Shown one piece after another: positions 22,532-34,038 of a DNA stretch of 64,000 nucleotides. The notes under the pieces were generated by a model that worked only from the letters and a program-made list of their open reading frames with translations, was not told the DNA's origin and did no database searches. Each line of letters begins with the position of its first letter. Positions within the stretch are counted from its first letter, which is position 1. This DNA is from Ligustrum vulgare (lineage: Eukaryota > Streptophyta > Magnoliopsida > Lamiales > Oleaceae), in assembly GCA_963555705.1 (NCBI GenBank), contig OY743171.1, forward strand, positions 22,927,852 through 22,991,851. The letters run 5' to 3'. The position numbers were made by a program, and so were the translations under genes.

Positions 22532-23208
22532 TGTTGAGAAATTTCCTTTCTCTAAAATGAAATATCCGCTATAATGAAGTAAACACAAAACTTGAAGGCA
22601 AAGAAAGAATCAAGAAAAGGATAGAAATGATAATTATAATTTAGGACTTGAATCGCATGGAATGCTATCCTAAAAGCTAAATTTGCGCCCTCTCCAAAGA
22701 GAATGCTAAAGGGCCTCCAAGCAAATTGTTTTAGCGGATTTCAAGTCTCAAACCAAGTATCAAATAGCACAATTGATAAACTTGGAGAATAGGAACAAGA
22801 AGAGCAAATTTTGGAAGATTCTAAGTATATAAGATCAAAGTTTGGGATGATAATCACAATTGAATGTATGATGATCAAAAGGTGTTTAAAACCATGAATT
22901 CTATGCCTATTTATAAAATTCCATCACCCAAATTCGTGATCTACACAACTCTTCATGAAAGAGTGTCAAAAATTGTTGAAAAGGTGCATGAGAAAATCTG
23001 AAAAAAATTTCCAACGGTCAATTTTTATCACCACGCGATCGCGGGACCACCAACTACGTGATCGTGTGGTTTTCATTTGGGCTGGACCTCTAGGTCCGGT
23101 CCGGACTGATTAGTTCGTCCAGTTGTATTTGGTCCGGTTTTCGCAATTCTTGGACCGATTCTTGCACTTTTTCAACTTTATAAATATTTGAACAACATTT
23201 CCATAACA
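22532..23208 (-). repeat. 5' LTR of the copia element
   Basis: 677 bp, minus strand TGTTATGG...CTCAACA. It pairs with 17326-18063. Immediately downstream (minus) is ATCTAAAAGCTAAATT, with no primer-binding site. Confidence 0.92.
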
Positions 23209-23370
23209 ATGTTTGGTAAGATGTTTTAGTATTCATAACATTAGAAACAAGACTCAATGAACCCATCTTGGAAAATAATGTTGAATTCAGGTCTATGTTC
23301 CCATTTAGCACGCTATTTTGTCTTGTGCCTTTGTAGAAAATAAAGAATCTGAAATGTTTGGGAAGAGAAC
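23209..23370. other. Short spacer between copia and gypsy elements
   Basis: 162 bp, the right flank of the copia insertion (it continues the sequence left of 17326) and the left flank of the gypsy. No feature seen. Confidence 0.5.
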
Positions 23371-24258
23371 TGTAGCGATTAAAAATTTTAAGTTTAACGA
23401 TGAGTTTTTTTGTTAAGAATTCAAAAGTATTTTAAGGAGTTTGTGACGTCACTACGACACTTCCCAATGTTTTAAATTAATTGTTGCTCACGATATGATG
23501 TTACATGCATTTTCCTAGCAATTATTTTGTTTAATTGTGAGAAATATTTTATCATGTTGCATGTTCGAATTTGTACTTAATTTATAGTGTCAAACTTATT
23601 AGTCGAGCTTCAAATATTTTTGAAGACAAGTTCAAGCGTTTTAAATTAATGTCTTTAAAAAATTGAAAATTTTAATTGAGTCAAATATATTAACATATTT
23701 TAAAAGTTGATAAAAGTATATCAATATTGGTGTCATTTTGTAGCTTACATTAAATAGTGTAAGTCGGAGTCGAGAAAAAATTATTTTGGTCGAGATCGAC
23801 CCAAGAAATTTCAATTTGAAGAGAGAGAGAGTTTTATACAATATTTTATTATTATTTTGAGTGGTTTCATACATGTATCAACGAAAAGAAAATTCTTATC
23901 CTTTCGCCTAGGCGTGTCAAAACGGCTCGTCGGCTCGGGTAGCTCGGGCTCGGCTCGTTAAAAGCTCGGGCTAAACTCGACTCGAGGCTTGTAGGATCGA
24001 GCCGAAGCTTGGGCCGATTCCAAAAATACTCACTAGGCTCGAGCCGGGGCCGGCCCGTGTGGCGGGCCAAATTGACCCGTGTCTTTGCTGCCTGCAAATT
24101 TGCAGGCAGCTACAGGCAGCTTGCTGCCTGCAACACGCAACCGTGTTAACACGGTACATTTTTTATCTGATTTTTGATCTTATTTGAAATATGCAGATTT
24201 TTTTTTTGAAAATTTGAAATTTGAAATTTTTTTTTTGTTTTCCCACGTTTTTTTTTTC

Positions 24259-24266
24259 TATAAATA
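24259..24266 (+). promoter_or_regulatory. TATA box of the hAT derivative
   Basis: TATAAATA in a T-rich context, about 205 bp before the ATG at 24473. It looks like the original transposase promoter. Confidence 0.55.
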
Positions 24267-24472
24267 GGTCGCATTTTGTTTGTTAATTCACAATTCACTT
24301 ACAAGTTTTTCATTTCGTCATAATAGTCATTTGTTTGCTATAATTTCTATTCAATTCTCTATTTCTCTATATTCTTCAATTATTGTGATAATATTTCTCT
24401 CGATTTCAAGTTTCAACTTTCAAATTTGAAACTAACTACATTCTACACTATAATACTGTTATACTGATAAGT

Positions 24473-24904
24473 ATGGAGTTTAACGGCGATGAAGTTAACC
24501 AATTCAGGGGTAGTTCTAGTACTCCCTCTCATATCGATGTCTCCGAAAATGCTCTCATTGACTTGGATGATATTCAAGAGGAGGAAATTGTTGAAATCAA
24601 ACAAGCTAAACAAGAGTCATCGGATTGCTGGCAACATATGACAAGGAAAAAAGTTGGTATTGAAAATGGAGTTGATATATGGAAAGCGTGCTGCAATTAC
24701 TGTGGTAAGGAAATGAGCTGGAAGCCCGGATCAAGCACGTCACATTTGAATCGGCACATAGCAAGGGCGTGCAAAGCGAAACCGGTTGGTGACCCAACAC
24801 AGTCCCAGCTTGTTTTTGGTGGTTCTGGACCTTCTGGTACTACTACTCTTTCAACATTTGTGGTTCTGGACCTTCTTGTACTACTACTCTTTCAACATTT
24901 GTAA
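24473..24904 (+). CDS. BED zinc-finger protein from truncated hAT transposase
   Basis: A 143-residue open frame. Residues 1-50 are acidic and Ser-rich, as in plant hAT transposase N-termini. Residues about 52-100 form a BED finger: CWQHMTRKKV, then CNYCG (Cys74, Cys77), then SHLNRHIARAC (His91, His95). The BED domain binds DNA, in transposases the element ends. After KPVGDPTQSQ the frame enters a 40-50 bp direct duplication (about 24819-24901) and stops; the RNase H-like catalytic core and dimerisation region are absent. A full transposase would be about 650-700 residues. With its promoter it could still make a DNA-binding fragment. Expression is unknown. Confidence 0.7.
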   Translation: MEFNGDEVNQFRGSSSTPSHIDVSENALIDLDDIQEEEIVEIKQAKQESSDCWQHMTRKKVGIENGVDIWKACCNYCGKEMSWKPGSSTSHLNRHIARACKAKPVGDPTQSQLVFGGSGPSGTTTLSTFVVLDLLVLLLFQHL

Positions 24905-25685
24905 CTTGTAACCTTTATTGAATATATATAAAACAACTAGTAATTTAATTTTAGTATAGATAGACTTTGCGAAATCTACGTTTACATTTTTATTAAATCT
25001 TATCTTATGTTTGATATTTTAACTACATTTATTGTGTATAATTCATTTAAGTAATTACAAATACAATACATATTCATTCGCCGTTAAAAAAAAAAAAAAA
25101 GGGCTGGCCCGGTCGGGCTCGGCTCGATGAAGCTCGAGCCGAGCCTCAATTTTTTGGCCGAGCTTTGGCTCGGCTCGGGCCAAAAAAAGCTCGGTCCTAA
25201 AAAGTTCGAGCAAAGCTCGAGCCTTGATGTTCGGCTCGAGGCTCGGCTCGGCTCGTTTTCGCCCATTGTCCTCTATACGTGTGTGATGCCAGCATTATCT
25301 TTCTTTTTGAATCTGAAATTTTAACAGTTTCTTGAGGTCCACTTCCCCTATTTACCGTGAAACTCTCCACTACTTTTGAAATGGATCAGTTAACTTATCC
25401 CACAAACATCTGAATTTATCCCTATTAATTCTACATTTACGGTTTCCAACTGCTCTTGCACTTAAAGTTTCTTCTTCTTTCCTAATTTTTCAAAGTTCGG
25501 TCACTGCACCTATATACTTTCTTTGTCGAGCTACTTGAAAAATTTGTTAATTTGATGATTGTGAATTTCAACTTCATTTAAATTTCAACTCAACAATTTC
25601 TAAAAATTTAAGACAATATCTTCTCCCGTACACAAATTGTTACGCTTTTGAATTTAATATTATGCTAGCATGAAATTTGTGTCAA

Positions 25686-26855
25686 TGACACGACCCGCCC
25701 CAAATCACCCTAATGGACCCGAGACATTGTGTGCATCGATGATGGATGCCAGTTAGACGTCGGACCCACCACCAAAGCTGACTATAAAATACTATCAATC
25801 ATTTGCTAAATAATGAAAAATCATTTTATTTCAATAAGAAAGTGGGCCCAAATTGATATTTAAATGAAACAATAACCTACACATGTCGTATAAATTTGGC
25901 TCCAAAATCAACAGGCTCTTCTGGCTTTCAAACTCAACTGTTACCTATTAAGAAAAATGGTGAAAAAATATATGAGTTGATAGCTAAGTGAGTGAAGAAT
26001 TTCAAAAATAACTATACTATTCCATTTATGCTATTTATCGAAAATTCAGTTTCACATCTTTTGACAATTCACATAATAACATCACATCATCAATAATATA
26101 CTGCCAGCACAATCTGTAATCTCTACGTATGGCCATACCCTAACAAATCTCACCAAAATGTACACATTGAATATAATCTGTACTCTGGTCATATACTAGC
26201 AGACTGCTTCTTGGGTTAATCTCAAAGAGTTCTGATAATCAATTATAGAACACGGCTAAGACCTCTCAGTGAACTATATCATACACGATCAGACCGCCTC
26301 AGGGTAATATTACACCCGGTTAAGACCCCTCAATGCAGGATAAAATACGGTCAAAGCCCCTCAGTGAACTAGAAGAAATATATAATCATGGGTACTTTTT
26401 TATGGATTTCAATATCACATTACTTTTCAAATAATCATTTCACAATCTTTATAATTTTCACAAATATCGTATTATGAAAACATTTCATAATAATCACATA
26501 ATTGGAAAAATTAATCACGTAATCACGTTTAACGTAATTAATAAGCAATTATAAATATTTGAAAATAATTTAGATTTTTACACTCAACGAGTTCTCGGCA
26601 ATGAAACTAGCTAGATTGGTAGGCTTTCACCACTTTTACATCCACCTCCTGAACTAACATATAATTTCTTGAATAAAAATCCAATCATCATGTTAAATAA
26701 TAACTAGTCATCTAATGTAATTCCTCATTATTTAGCAGATGATTGGTAGTATTTTACAGTCAGCCTTGGTGGTGGGTCCGGCGTCTAGCTGGCATCCATC
26801 ATCGGCGTACACCATGTCTCTGGTCCATTAGGGTGATTCGAGGCGAGTCGTGTCA
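25686..26855. mobile_element. LTR-like element with long inverted ends
   Basis: The left end reads TGACACGACCCGCCCC; the right end, reverse-complemented, reads TGACACGACTCGCCTCG. The inverted match continues inward about 130 bp (ATCACCCTAATGGACC, GATGATGGATGCCAG, GGACCCACCACCAA). The flanks GTCAA (25681-25685) and CTCAA (26856-26860) match at 4 of 5 bases. TG...CA with a 5-bp duplication suggests a solo LTR; the long inverted ends suggest a foldback-type DNA element. The middle has repeated phrases like GGTCAAAGCCCCTCAGTGAA. No coding region. Confidence 0.75.
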
Positions 26856-27920
26856 CTCAATGTCTTACATTTGATGAATTGCATAGCTTTTCATGTGCTA
26901 ATTAGTTATTGGCATGCTATGAATTTATTTATGATGGGATTATGATTGATGATTAAATGTAATCATCTAATATGTTGTGATTGAAGGTAATCACGGTAAA
27001 TTTTTTTAACTGGTCATGTTAAAATGTTTCCCCAAAGATGAAAGTTGATGTTGACATATAATCAAATATTAGTATATTTTAATTTCATTAGCGTGTGTAT
27101 ATACTATTAAGTATTTCTTCGAAATGCTAATATTTAAAAAAACTTTACACATTGAAGGACTGGACATGGCGTGATGGCGGGCAGTAGTGAATGAAATTTA
27201 AATTTTTATGTATTTATGTTTGGAATTATTTATGTTAATGTTGCAACACATTTTAAAGTCTCAAAAATTTCTTGGAATGTAATTCTTGATCAATTAAATA
27301 ATACTTTTGGATAAAAATGTATATTTTGATTACTGCCTGGAAAATTTCAGATTTTGGTTGCACTTTAGAAATATACTGTAGGTTGTATATTTACAATTTC
27401 TAAATATTTCAAAATTGAAAATGAACCTTTATGTGTTATCTATCATATGAAACTGAAAACAGGTCATTTGAAGTCCCGAAGAATTTATTATGAAGTTTTT
27501 TGTAAACTGCAACGGGGCAGTTTCGGAAATAGTGATATGGCTGCTAAAAAAATAATTTTGAACTTCAAACGTTGTCATCAAGACCCCCAAATTTTTATAT
27601 ATTGTATTTATACGAGTTCTTGATACTGTGTTAAAATTTCATAAATTTTCGACAATTTTTGCCATGTTAAATAATTTTTTTATAAACAGACTGCATTACT
27701 CAGGAAAAATGGCATAAGTTGCTGAATTTTTCTATAACCTCTTCAAATTACTTATTTCTCATTATTCTGTGTCCACTTGAAATATATCATTAACTTAAAA
27801 AAATAGTTATTATTTCAATTTAAAGCATTTTTCCTAAATTTATTGTTTTCAAAATTTTAACGTGAACGAGATTATGTTTGATAACACGTCGGGTTAAAAG
27901 ATAATTCGGGGCGTTACAGC

Positions 27921-27933
27921 TTGGTATCAGAGC
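27921..27933 (+). other. Primer-binding site of the gypsy
   Basis: TTGGTATCAGAGC, two bases after the 5' LTR, complementary to initiator tRNA-Met. Confidence 0.88.
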
Positions 27934-28291
27934 GAGTTTAATTTTCTATAGACTTTGCATTCAAAATATTTTTGTTTATTTTAAAAGTGTTTCAAACTGA
28001 ATAATAAGTCCATTATCACTACTTGTCATCACCGTGCTATGCCAGCTCTGAAGTAAAGAAGGATTTTATGATATTATGTCCAGATATGTTACTATGACGT
28101 TATGATTTTTATATATCTGATTAAATTATGTCGTGTTTAGAAAAGTTGAGTTGAGCACGTATACTAAATATTATTTATTTACATGGAGAATGTTGAAATT
28201 GCAATCAAAGCACCATAAATGTTTATGTTAATCCTCGAAATTTAACTAAAAGTCACTAGCTACCCACTAATTTCGACTTTGAATAATTGGT

Positions 28292-29159
28292 ATGGAATAT
28301 ATGACACGAACTAGAAAAACCTGTAGGAAGACTTGTTCGATGTTTCCCAGAAGATTTGTGATCATGAGACAATCTGAAGAGTATAGGTGGAACCCGAGGC
28401 ACGACATGGGCCAACACATTCAGGAGATATTAGGTCACATGGTTTCTGGACGTCGGGCCACCCACCATTTAATGGATACCTTGCTAGAAGAATGGGAAGA
28501 GATGGTGGAAACGATATACCTATACTTGTGGGAAGCTGCCACACCAACCTTACCACGATAAATTGATTATGAGGCCTTCTGTAAGGAATTGACGACACAA
28601 TGGGAGCAAGCAAAAAATGATGCACTTGAGTTCCCTAAGTACAATAGTATACCTTTCGTGATACCCATTCGAGAAGATGCACCCCCACCAATTTCAAAAG
28701 ACGAATAGCCACCTTCCAAGAAACCTAGGATTCATGGAGGATGGATTAGCTATGATGAGAAGATGTGTGAATTTATTTTAGTAGTAGTTGTCATTAAACT
28801 TTTCCAAATTTAGAATCCGGCAGATAGTTAGCTCACACGAGCTACACATATGGAGCAATTGTAAAGAAGGAATAGACTGTTTCGTATTCAATTATGAAAC
28901 CTCGAAATCAAGGACAACAAAATAATTTTGGGAACAAAAAATGGCAGATCTGAATAAAGGTCAGAATCGATGCCAGTTCAAGAAACAAAATCATAGACCC
29001 AGTGGGGGTCATCCTAGCAATCGAACTCCTCTTTCCCCTACATGTAAGAAGAGCCACAAAGGTAAATGTTTCTTTGGGAAAAATGTCCATTTCCGATGTG
29101 GACAAACAGGTCACTACGTTTTGCAATGTTGGGTAGCACCAACTAAGGACAATGAATAG
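28292..29159 (+). pseudogene. Gypsy gag
   Basis: Frames 28292-28561 and 28941-29159 with broken text between. The second ends in a zinc knuckle region HFRCGQTGHYVLQC, where the first Cys of CCHC is His. Several in-frame stops. The leader between primer site and gag (27934-28290) has no feature. Confidence 0.7.
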
Positions 29160-29177
29160 CTTAAGAAAGGGAAGGAA

Positions 29178-29700
29178 ATGGTATTTTTCATGACTCTCGA
29201 TGAGGCCGCACTGAACCCGAATGTAATTGCAGGTATTCTATCTATCTCTAGCATTCCTGTTTATGTTCTTATTGATTCTGGAGCAACGCATTTGTTCACA
29301 TCTGATGCATGCCTAGCTAAGGTTATTGTTCTGTGTCATAAAATTGATAGTATACTTGAGGTTAGTATGCCATCAGGGGAAGTATTTATACGAATAGTGT
29401 AGCTAAGGCGGTACCGATAGATTTTGATGGATTAATACTAGAAGCAGACTTTCATGTTACATGAATGAAAGATTTCAATATCATTTTGGGAATGGACTGG
29501 TTGGGAAATAATAGAGCTACAATTTTATGTTTTGAGAAAGAAGTGATTTTTTGAAGAAATGGTGAAGATGATTTCAGATTTTATGAGTCAAAGATTAAGG
29601 CACTCCCTCACCTTATATCTGCTTTGAAGGCAGAGAGATTGTTGAAGAAGCCTTACTATCAAGGTTATCTTGTCAACCTTACTGGAACCCCATCAGATGA
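29178..29700 (+). pseudogene. Gypsy protease
   Basis: The frame 29178-29402 has VYVLIDSGATHLFTSD with an intact DSG active site. It ends in a TAG, and the following bases continue in family-like text (IILGMDWLG near 29485) with further stops. Confidence 0.85.
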
Positions 29701-29716
29701 GATAAAATTATAAAAC

Positions 29717-31055
29717 GTGCCGGTGATACGAGAGTATGCCTATGTATTTCCAGATGATTTACCAGGTATTCCACTAGATAAGCAAGTGGAATTCATAATC
29801 GATTTGGTACCTGGAGCATCGCCAGTATCCAAAGCTCCGTATAGAATAGCACCAAAGGAACTGCAAGAGTTGAAAATGCAGCTGGAGGAACTTCTAGACA
29901 AAGGATTTATCAGACCGAGTGTGTCCCCGTGTGGAGCTCCGATACTTTTTGTAAAGAAGGACGGTAAAATGAGGATGTGTATCGACTATCGTGAACTGAA
30001 CAAATTGACAATCAAGAATAAGTATTCCCTTCCTAGGATTGAGGATTTATTCGATCAATTGAAGGATACAAAGGTATTCTCGGAGATTGACTTGAGGTCA
30101 GACCACCATTAGTTGAAGATTAAGCCAACTGATGTACCAAAGACTGCATTTAGAACTCGTTATGGGCACTGTGAGTTTACGGTAATGCCCTTTGGTTTGA
30201 CTAATGCTCCTACGATATTCATGGATTTAATGAATTGATTTTTCACGAGTATCTTCATAGGTTCGTTATTGTATTTATTGATGACATATTGATATACTCA
30301 AAGGATGCTCATCAGCATGAAGAACATTTGAGGATAGTTCTGGAAACCCTACGTAAGGAGAAGTTATATGCCAATTATAAGAAATGTGAATTTTGGCTTG
30401 ATCGAGTAGGATTTTTGGGTCATGTTGTGACAGCTAAAGGAATTGAAGTTGATCCATCCAAGGTAGAGGTAGTGACTAATTGATCGAGACCTTTGAACGT
30501 ATGTGAAGTGAGAAGCTTTCTAGACGTAATTGGATACTATCAGCGATTCATGGAAGGATTCTCCATGATAGCTGGTCCTATGACGTAGCTAACTCAAAAG
30601 GGTGTTAAGTTTGTATGGTCCGAAAAGTGTGAACATAGTTTACAAGAATTGAAGGATGGATTGGTCTCAACCTAGTATTGGCTATACCCGATGGTTCAGA
30701 GGGTTTTGTTATTTTTAGTGATGCGTCAAAACTTGGTGTGGTTGTGTTTTGATGCAACATTAAGTGTTCGTCTATGCCTCAAGACAATTGAAATAATATT
30801 AGAAGAATTATCTGACACGTGATCTTGAACTTGCAGCAGTACATCACGCTTTGAAGATTTGGTATCACTACCTTTATGGGAGCAAGTGTGAGATTTATCT
30901 GATCACAAGAGTCTGAAGTACTTCTTTACTTAGAAGGAGTTGAATATGAGACAACCACGGTGGTTGTAGTTAGTGAAATACTACAACTGCACTAACCTTT
31001 ACCACCCATGTAAAGATAATGTAGTCATGGATGCTCTAAGCAGGAAGAACATGGG
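29717..31055 (+). pseudogene. Gypsy reverse transcriptase and RNase H
   Basis: 29717-30112 has [29 protein letters not shown] and [20 protein letters not shown], and stops where DLRSGYHQ would be (DLRSDHH then TAG). 30235-30483 has [14 protein letters not shown] with the catalytic Asp pair intact and [15 protein letters not shown], ending at a TGA in place of Trp. RNase H follows to about 31055 in broken frames (SDASKLG near 30718, DLELAAV near 30823). Confidence 0.92.
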
Positions 31056-31059
31056 ATAG

Positions 31060-32555
31060 TTGTCAGCATTGTATACTGAACAAGATCGGCTAATCAGAGA
31101 TTTTAAGAACATAAGGATTGAAGTGCTAAAGCCAACAGTAAGGACACCTTCCTTGCTGGAAAATTTAACAGTTAAACCTACCCTCAGGGACAAAATTTTA
31201 ACAGCTCAAAAGGAAGACCTCTTTTTGGAAAAGATTAGAGCGAATGTGGGAACTGAGAAGAGGAAAGGATTTGAAATAGCTGAGTATCAAGCTTTGATGT
31301 TTATACGCCAACTGTGTGTGCCTAAGGATGAGAAACTTAGGAATGAGATTTTGACATAAGCTTATTTCACTCCTTATGCTACACATCCTGGTGGAACCAA
31401 AATGTAAAGAGATTTACGTAATACGTTTTGGTAGAGGGACACGAAAGGGAGAATAGTATTGTTTGTATCAAGATGTATGGTTTGTCAACAAGTAAAGACA
31501 AAACATCACAGGCCATCAGGACCATTGAATCCCATGGATATACCTGAGTGGAAATGAGAGAAGATTGCAATGGATTTTGTCATTAGTTTTCCTAGATCTG
31601 CAGGAGGTCATGATGCCATTTGGGTGATTGAAGACCGACTGACAAAGTCCACACATTTTCTACCAGTACGGATGACCTATAGCTTAGAACAGCTTGCACA
31701 GTTATATGTGAAAGAGATTGTTCGACTTCATGGAGTTCCGGTGTCTATTGTTTCAGATAGAGACCCGAGATTTGCTTTGAAATTCTGGACAAGCCTTCAG
31801 AAAGCTTTAGGTACCAAGTTAACCCTTAGTACTGCTTATCACCCTCAGACTGACAGGCAATTTGAATGAACTATCCAAGTTCTTGAGAATATGTTGAGGG
31901 CATGTGTCTTCGACTTGGGTGGTAAGTGAGAAAACCATTTTCCAATAGTAGAGTATTCATACAATAGTAGTTTCCAATCTACAATCGCTCCATATGAGGC
32001 ATTGTATGGTCGTCGATGTCGTTTGCCAATATGTTGGGATGAAGTCGGCGAAAGGAGAATTTTAGGCCCATAATTAGTTGAGAGGACAGTCGAAGCTTTG
32101 ATAAGATCAGATCAAGAATTAAAATTTCCCAGGATAGTCTGAAAAGTTATGCTGACCAAATGAGAAAATAGTTAGATTTTGAAGTTGGTGAGAAAGTATT
32201 TCTCAAAGTGGCCCCAATAAAGAAGGTAATTCATTTTGGAAATTAAGAAAAACTGAGACCTAGATTTATTGGTCTGTTTGAGATTTTAGAGAAAGTTGGA
32301 AATGTGGCATATCGTTTGGCATCACCGCCTGAGCTAGCGGCAATGCATAATGTTTTCCATGTCTCTATGTTGAGGAAGTATATGCACGGTCCTAGTCACG
32401 TTGTTGACGCTCAATCTTTGGGCGTGCAAAATGACTTGATGTATGAGGAAGCTCCAATAGTGGTTCTAGAGAGAAAAGTCCATGTTCAGAGGAATAGAGA
32501 AATTTCTTTAGTTAAAGTCCAGTGGGATAGACATGGTGAGGATGAGGCTACTTGA
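31060..32555 (+). pseudogene. Gypsy integrase with chromodomain-like tail
   Basis: Integrase N-terminal linker at 31060-31359. The core at 31570-31869 has MDFVISFPRS, VSDRDPRF and TAYHPQTDRQFE, so the DDE triad residues are still there, but a TGA follows the Glu at once. The C-terminal part 32304-32555 has HNVFHVSMLRKYMHGPSHV and then a chromodomain-like segment (YEEAPIVVLERK, VKVQWDRHGEDEAT), which in chromoviruses targets chromatin. Stops at about 32087 and 32150-32250 break the middle. Confidence 0.9.
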
Positions 32556-32634
32556 GAAAGAAAAGAAGACGTTTTTTCCAAGTATCCCGACCTTATTAAT
32601 CAAGTAAGGTAAATTTCAAAGACGAAATTATTTT

Positions 32635-32647
32635 AAATGGGGGAAGT
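32635..32647 (+). other. Polypurine tract of the gypsy
   Basis: AATGGGGGAAGT directly before the 3' LTR start (TGTAGTGACC at 32648). Confidence 0.75.
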
Positions 32648-33176
32648 TGTAGTGACCAGAAATTTTAAGTTTAACGATGAATTTTTATGTTAAGAATTCA
32701 AAAGTATTTAAGGAGCTTGTGACGTCGCTACGACACTTCCCATTGTTTTAAATTATTTGTTGGTCACTATATGATGTTACATGCACTTTCCTAGCAATTA
32801 TTTTGTTTGTGAGAAATATTTTATCATGTTGCATGTTCGAATTTGTACTTATTTTAAAGTGTCGAACTTATTAGTCGAGTTTCATATATTTTTCAAGACA
32901 AGTTCAAGCGTTTTAAATTAATGTCTTTCTTTTTGAAAAATTGAAAATTTTAATTGGGTCAAATATGTTAACATATTTTAAAGGTTGATAAAAGTATGTC
33001 AACATTGGTGTCATTTTGTATATTACATTAAATATTGTAAGTCGGAGTCGAGAAAAAAATATTTTGACCGAGATCGACCCATGAAATTTCAATTTGAAGA
33101 GAGAGATAGTTTTATACAATATTTTATTATTATTTTGAATGGTTTCTTACATGTGTCAACGAAAAAAAAAATCTTA

Positions 33177-33601
33177 GGCCCCATTCTCTTTACTGTTTTC
33201 AGCCCGTTTTGAGTTTTCGATTTTTGGAAATATCGAAAACGCGTTCACTTTGTCCATTTTCATAAACGCGTTTTCCAAAACACCAAAAAAAATACAAAGG
33301 AAACTCAAAACGAGTTTATTGCGTTTTGGATATTTTGTGTTAAAAAGTCCAAAACGACGAAAACGCGCGTTTTGGAATTTTTTTATTTTTATTTTTTTTA
33401 TTTTTGTAAATGTGAAACACTTCCTTCACTTAAAGTTCTTATATTATTTTGCCATTATATATAGATTCATATTAAGATTTTTTTTTCGTAATTTTTTTAT
33501 TTTTTATTATTTTTTTAAATGTGAGACACTTCCTTTACTTGAAATTTTTATGTTATTTTATCATTATATATAGATCCATGTTAAGATATTTTTTTTTAAA
33601 A

Positions 33602-33646
<45 letters not shown>

Positions 33647-33743
33647 TTGGTAAAAGTGAGACACTTCATTTACCTGAAGTTCTTATATTATTTTGTCATT
33701 ATATATAAATCCATGTTAAGATTTTTTTTAATTTTTTTTTTAA

Positions 33744-33777
<34 letters not shown>

Positions 33778-33976
33778 GTAAAAGTGAGACACTTCATTCA
33801 CATGAAATTCTTATGTTATTTTGTCATTATATATATATCCATTTTAAGATTTTTTTTTTTTTTTTGTAAATTTTATTTATTTATTTATTTTTGTAAAAGT
33901 GAGATACTTCCTTCACTTGAAATTTTTATATTATTTTGCCATTATATAGATCCATGTTAAGATTTTAATTAATTAA

Positions 33977-34038
<62 letters not shown>

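Larger units (their letters stand above)
17326..23208 (-). mobile_element. Ty1/copia element with both LTRs (minus)
   Basis: LTRs at 17326-18063 and 22532-23208 bound a 4.47 kb interior with gag, protease, integrase, RT and RNase H in copia order on the minus strand. The flanks share ATGT (17322-17325, 23209-23212), a probable 4-5 bp target duplication. The coding region has many stops and frameshifts, so it is dead. Oddly, no initiator tRNA primer site follows the 5' LTR (see findings). Confidence 0.93.
23909..25255 (+). mobile_element. Internally deleted hAT (Ac-like) transposon
   Basis: A 1.35 kb insertion in the gypsy 5' LTR, located by comparison with the 3' LTR, which lacks it. It is flanked by 8-bp target duplications CTTTCGCC (23901-23908) and TTTTCGCC (25256-25263), the hAT size. 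The left end reads TAGGCGTGTCAAAACGGCTC. Both subterminal regions are packed with GGCTCGGGCTCGG-type repeats (23925-24050, 25100-25255), as in hAT transposase-binding regions. It keeps a TATA box, the start of the transposase and a 3' tail, but has lost the catalytic domain. Confidence 0.82.
23371..27918 (+). repeat. 5' LTR of the gypsy, with two nested insertions
   Basis: Segments 23371-23908, 25264-25685 and 26856-27918 are LTR; the first two align with 32648-33176 and 34447-34783. The hAT element (23909-25255) and the inverted-end element (25686-26855) interrupt it. It ends GGGGCGTTACA. Confidence 0.85.

Noticed and set aside
33250..33781. Open frames of 86-107 codons rich in Phe, Ile and Leu
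   Set aside because: They are translations of T-runs and (ATT)n across the minisatellite; no protein character.
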